DNA of 8,598 nucleotides from the NCBI GenBank assembly GCA_029776555.1, contig JAKOSZ010000284.1, forward strand, positions 1-8,598, read 5' to 3'. The notes beneath the pieces were generated by a model. The model was not told the origin of the DNA. It searched no databases and saw only the letters and a program-made list of their open reading frames with translations. The DNA is from Bacillota bacterium. GTDB lineage: Bacteria; Bacillota; Clostridia; Acetivibrionales; JAKOSZ01. Of this stretch, positions 5,846 to 8,598 are shown one piece after another (the first letter of the stretch is position 1; each line of letters starts with the position of its first letter). The position numbers and the translations under genes were made by a program.

Positions 5846-7291
5846 ATGGCCAATCAAATGCCCAATGTGGTGTTTATCACTTCTGATGAGTGCAAGGCTT
5901 CCGCCCTGGCTTGTTACGGCAACCCTTACGCCTATACGCCCAACATTGACCGGCTGGCTTCCCAGGGCGCCAGGTTCAACTACTCCTTTACCGTCATGCC
6001 CAAGTGCGTGCCTTCCAGGTGCGCCATGATGACCGGCCGCTATCCCCACGTGGAAGGCCACAGGACTTTGCCGGGCTTTCACCTCAGGAAGGGTGAAAAC
6101 AACCTGATGTTGGAAATGAAGCAACGGGGCTATACCACGGGGCTGTTCGGGAAGAACCACCTGGTGGACTGGGATATCATAGGCGAGTGCTTTGACGATT
6201 ACACCAGGGAATGGAAGGTGGCAGACGCAGGCGAAGAGAGGGGCCGTATACCGGAAGATGAGCACGGCGCGGCTCTTTTCAGGGCTATGTACCGTCCCCA
6301 TATGCTCAGGGAAGAAAACGTGCATGACACCTACCAGACCGGGCTGGCCGTAAAGTTCATAAGGGAGAACAGGGCAAAACCCTTCTTATTGCTCCTGGAT
6401 ATTGGCTGCCCTCACCCTGTGTACAGGAATATACAGCCCTACCTGGACATAATAAGGGAACGGGGAGTTAAGCTTCCGGAGGTGGAGAGGTTTGAGGACG
6501 CTCCCGCAGTGCTGAAGGCCTACCGGACGGCCTATGACCTGGAAATGCTTACGGAGGAAGACTGGAAAAAGATAGTGGAAGCCTATTACTCCATGGTAAG
6601 CTATGCCGACGAAATGGTGGGAAGGGTCATGAAGGCCATTGACGAAGAAGGCCTCGCCGACAACACCATATTCATATTTACCTCCGACCACGGCGATTTT
6701 GCCGGGGAACACGGCTGCGTTGAAAAATATGACACCATGTTCTATGACTGCCTTGTCAGGACTCCCCTGATAATCAGGTACCCCGGCAGGATTAAGGCGG
6801 GATTCTCCACCGACGCCATGGTGGAAAACATAGACATTGCCCCCACCATCCTTGAGCTTTGCGGCTTTGAGGTGCCGGGGTGGATGCACGGGAAGTCTTT
6901 CCTTAAAGTCCTGGACGGCGAGGCTTCAGAGCACAAGGAGTACGTCTTTTCCACCGGAGGGGTGGAGGACCATGCCATAGAAAAGGCCCTGCCCTGCACC
7001 GACGAGCATTACAGGCGGCACCCCAACTATTACCGCAAGCAGAAGGCCATGATAGACTTTCCCTTTTCCATGGCCCGGAGCAAGATGGTAAGGACCAGGA
7101 AGTGGAAGCTGGTCTACAGGGCAAACGGCATGAAGGAGCTCTACGACCTGGAAAAGGACCCCATGGAGCTTTGCGATGTTTCCTCCAGGCCCGAGAATGA
7201 GGGCATTATAAGGGAACTCATGGAAGAGCTTTTAAAGTGGTGCATAAGGACCGAAACCGACTATCCGCCGGTAAAGATAATGCACGCGTAA
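5846..7291 (+). CDS. Cys-type sulfatase 2 (alkaline phosphatase superfamily)
   Basis: A 481-residue sulfatase with the full classical set of active-site elements: FITSDECK with metal-binding D14, C54-V-P-S-R58 (formylglycine site) leading into MMTGRYPH, GKNHL with K103 and H105, CPHPVY with H190, TSDHGDFAGEHG with D281 and H282, and K294 shortly after. The C-terminal ELYDLEKDPMELCDV is the usual closing strand region. It resembles sulfatase 1 only in these motifs and belongs to a different subgroup. No signal peptide is present, so it is predicted to be cytoplasmic and to depend on the upstream anSME. GAAGGA at 5831-5836 lies nine bases before ATG 5846. It follows sulfatase 1 after 43 AT-rich bases. 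The substrate is not shown; related families act on aryl, alkyl or sugar sulfates. Confidence 0.94.
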   Translation: MANQMPNVVFITSDECKASALACYGNPYAYTPNIDRLASQGARFNYSFTVMPKCVPSRCAMMTGRYPHVEGHRTLPGFHLRKGENNLMLEMKQRGYTTGLFGKNHLVDWDIIGECFDDYTREWKVADAGEERGRIPEDEHGAALFRAMYRPHMLREENVHDTYQTGLAVKFIRENRAKPFLLLLDIGCPHPVYRNIQPYLDIIRERGVKLPEVERFEDAPAVLKAYRTAYDLEMLTEEDWKKIVEAYYSMVSYADEMVGRVMKAIDEEGLADNTIFIFTSDHGDFAGEHGCVEKYDTMFYDCLVRTPLIIRYPGRIKAGFSTDAMVENIDIAPTILELCGFEVPGWMHGKSFLKVLDGEASEHKEYVFSTGGVEDHAIEKALPCTDEHYRRHPNYYRKQKAMIDFPFSMARSKMVRTRKWKLVYRANGMKELYDLEKDPMELCDVSSRPENEGIIRELMEELLKWCIRTETDYPPVKIMHA

Positions 7292-7295
7292 GGAA

Positions 7296-7311
7296 AGCCC
7301 CGCAAGGGGCT
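7296..7311 (+). other. Short GC-rich hairpin with GCAA loop inside the operon
   Basis: AGCCCC (7296-7301) and GGGGCT (7306-7311) form six pairs around a GCAA tetraloop, five bases after the stop codon of sulfatase 2. The following bases, CAGCCTTTGATTT, lack a proper T run, so this is at best a leaky terminator. It may instead stabilise or mark a processing end in the polycistronic transcript, making kinase and sulfatase 3 levels differ from those of the upstream genes (inference). Confidence 0.5.
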
Positions 7312-7333
7312 CAGCCTTTGATTTGGAGAGGGA

Positions 7334-8500
7334 ATGGCTATGAGAATCATAGTGGCTCCGGATTCCTTCAAGGGAAGCCTGTCTGCCGTTTCAGCCGCCG
7401 ACGCCATTGAGAGGGGGATACTGGAAGTGTTCCCCGATGCCCGGGTCTTTAAGATACCCATGGCCGACGGCGGCGAAGGGACCCTGGAGACCCTGGTGAA
7501 AGGGACTGGGGGCGTCTTAAGGGATGTGACGGTTACGGGACCGCTGGGGGAGCCGGCAGCTGCCAGCTACGGGATACTGGACAATAACACCGCCGTCATC
7601 GAGATGGCCCTGGCGTCGGGCCTGACCCTTGTTCCCCCTGACAGGCGAAACCCCATGATTACCACCACTTACGGAACGGGTGAGCTTATAAAAGCGGCCC
7701 TTGACGCCGGCTGCAGGAAGATAGTCATAGGCATAGGCGGAAGCGCCACCAACGACGGCGGGATGGGAATGGCCCAGGCCCTGGGGGTTTCCTTTAAAGA
7801 CGCCGGCGGGAAGGAACTGGGCTTTGGCGGCGGTGAGCTGGCCAGGCTTGCCCTTATCGACACCAGCCGGCTGGACCCCAGGATAAGGGATTGTGAAATC
7901 ACAGCGGCCTGTGACGTCACCAATCCCCTCTGCGGTGAGACGGGAGCCTCTTTCGTATATGGACCCCAGAAGGGGGCCACCCCCGAAATGGTGAGAATCC
8001 TGGATTCAAACCTCAGGCACTATGCCCAAGCGCTTAAGGAGCAGCTGGGAATCGACATAGCCCAAATTCCGGGTTCCGGCGCCGCCGGGGGGCTGGGAGC
8101 CGGGCTTATGGCCTTCTGCGGAGCCAGGCTCAAGTCCGGCATAGATACCCTGCTGGACGCGGTGGGATTTGATAACCTGCTTCCGGATGCTGACCTGGTC
8201 ATAACCGGCGAGGGCAGGATAGACGGGCAGTCGGTTTACGGGAAAGTCCCGGTAGGGGTGGCCCGCAGGGCAAAAAAATACGGTGTCCCGGTAATCGCCA
8301 TCGGGGGAGCCATAGGCAGCGACGCAGGCCCGGTATATGACTGCGGCGTTGATGCTTTGCTGGGCATAACCCATGAGCCCATGCCCCTGGAAGAGGCCAT
8401 GGAAAGGGCCGAGGAGCTCCTGTGCCGGGCTGCGGCCGGGGCAATGCGGATTTTGGCAGTCGGTATGGAAACAGGAAGACCTGGGAGGCGACCGGAATGA
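7334..8500 (+). CDS. glxK: Glycerate 2-kinase (GlxK/GarK family)
   Basis: Phosphorylates D-glycerate with ATP, in this family to 2-phosphoglycerate, which enters lower glycolysis in the cytoplasm. The 388 residues match the family length and show its landmarks in order: IIVAPDSFKGSLSA (5-18), MADGGEGTLE (43-52), IGIGGSATNDGGMGMAQALG (132-151), CDVTNPLCGETGASFVYGPQKGA (193-215), GSGAAGGLGAGLMAF (247-261) and ITGEGRIDGQSVYGKVP (290-306). ATG 7334 is used here; ATG 7340, giving MRIIVAPDSF, is equally plausible because GGAGAGGGA (7325-7333) serves both. The stop overlaps the next start as ATGA (8497-8500), so the kinase and sulfatase 3 are translationally coupled. A glycerate kinase between sulfatases suggests that the desulfated compound yields glycerate, for example through tartronate semialdehyde from sugar acids, or as a glycerate-containing solute (inference). 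Confidence 0.93.
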   Translation: MAMRIIVAPDSFKGSLSAVSAADAIERGILEVFPDARVFKIPMADGGEGTLETLVKGTGGVLRDVTVTGPLGEPAAASYGILDNNTAVIEMALASGLTLVPPDRRNPMITTTYGTGELIKAALDAGCRKIVIGIGGSATNDGGMGMAQALGVSFKDAGGKELGFGGGELARLALIDTSRLDPRIRDCEITAACDVTNPLCGETGASFVYGPQKGATPEMVRILDSNLRHYAQALKEQLGIDIAQIPGSGAAGGLGAGLMAFCGARLKSGIDTLLDAVGFDNLLPDADLVITGEGRIDGQSVYGKVPVGVARRAKKYGVPVIAIGGAIGSDAGPVYDCGVDALLGITHEPMPLEEAMERAEELLCRAAAGAMRILAVGMETGRPGRRPE

Positions 8501-8598
8501 ACATAGTTTACATGCACACCCACGATACCGGGAGGTACATACAGCCCTACGGATATGCCGTCCCAACTCCCAACCTCATGAAGCTTGCCGAAGAAGGA
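8497..8598 (+). CDS. Sulfatase 3, N-terminal fragment (runs off the window)
   Basis: The first 34 codons of a further gene are visible: MNIVYMHTHDTGRYIQPYGY, then VPTPNLMKLAEEG. The strand followed by HDTGR (metal-binding D10), the PYGY turn and TPNL..LAEEG are the typical N-terminus of an alkaline phosphatase superfamily sulfatase, of a subgroup different from both complete sulfatases here (DTLRADHLG and DECK in the same place). GGGAGG at 8483-8488 lies eight bases before ATG 8497. The start overlaps the stop of glycerate kinase by ATGA. No signal peptide precedes the first strand, so it is again likely cytoplasmic. The formylglycine site lies beyond the edge, so Cys or Ser type cannot be told. 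Confidence 0.82.
   Translation, partial: MNIVYMHTHDTGRYIQPYGYAVPTPNLMKLAEEG

Noticed and set aside
5795..6325. Minus-strand open frame of 176 codons over the start of sulfatase 2
   Set aside because: Overlaps well-supported sulfatase coding sequence; no motifs. The same holds for minus-strand frames at 3553-4053, 6386-6889 and 8006-8566.
1..8598. CRISPR array, tRNA, rRNA, insertion-sequence ends or phage attachment sites
   Set aside because: Reading both strands showed no regularly spaced repeats, no tRNA-like cloverleaf and no terminal inverted repeats. The only mobile element supported is the group II intron at the left edge.

Overview
The window looks like chromosomal DNA of an anaerobic Clostridia-type Firmicute. 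The reasons are a strictly anaerobic-type radical SAM sulfatase-maturating enzyme (anSME) whose first residues and cysteine spacing resemble my memory of the Clostridium perfringens enzyme, strong Shine-Dalgarno sites, TTG starts, a paired short-chain CHR transporter as in Bacillus/Clostridia, and heavy use of AGG (Arg) and ATA (Ile) codons. The genus cannot be set from the sequence alone.

Layout. Bases 1-213 are the 3' end of a group II intron on the + strand: the last 38 codons of its maturase, then domains V and VI with a bulged branch-point A. The intron ends 3 bases from the stop codon of a convergent (- strand) gene at 217-1338, which encodes an uroporphyrinogen-decarboxylase-like (URO-D/MtaA superfamily) putative methyltransferase. 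A gene-free divergent region follows (1339-1901). It carries a promoter for each side and, on the + side, a roughly 200-nt leader with at least four tight hairpins.

From 1902 to the right edge everything reads + with short gaps or overlaps and looks like one operon: two overlapping half-size CHR (chromate-family) transporter genes, an anSME, a Cys-type sulfatase, a second and quite different Cys-type sulfatase, a glycerate 2-kinase, and the first 34 codons of a third sulfatase cut off by the window end.

How they may work together (inference). The anSME converts the active-site cysteine of the sulfatases to formylglycine in the cytoplasm. Neither complete sulfatase has a signal peptide, so they should act on imported sulfated compounds inside the cell and release sulfate there. 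The CHR pair belongs to a family whose known substrate, chromate, is a sulfate analogue, so it is a candidate for moving the released sulfate out. The glycerate kinase would feed a glycerate product into glycolysis. The structured leader ahead of the CHR pair may sense a ligand linked to this pathway. The substrate is not shown by the sequence.
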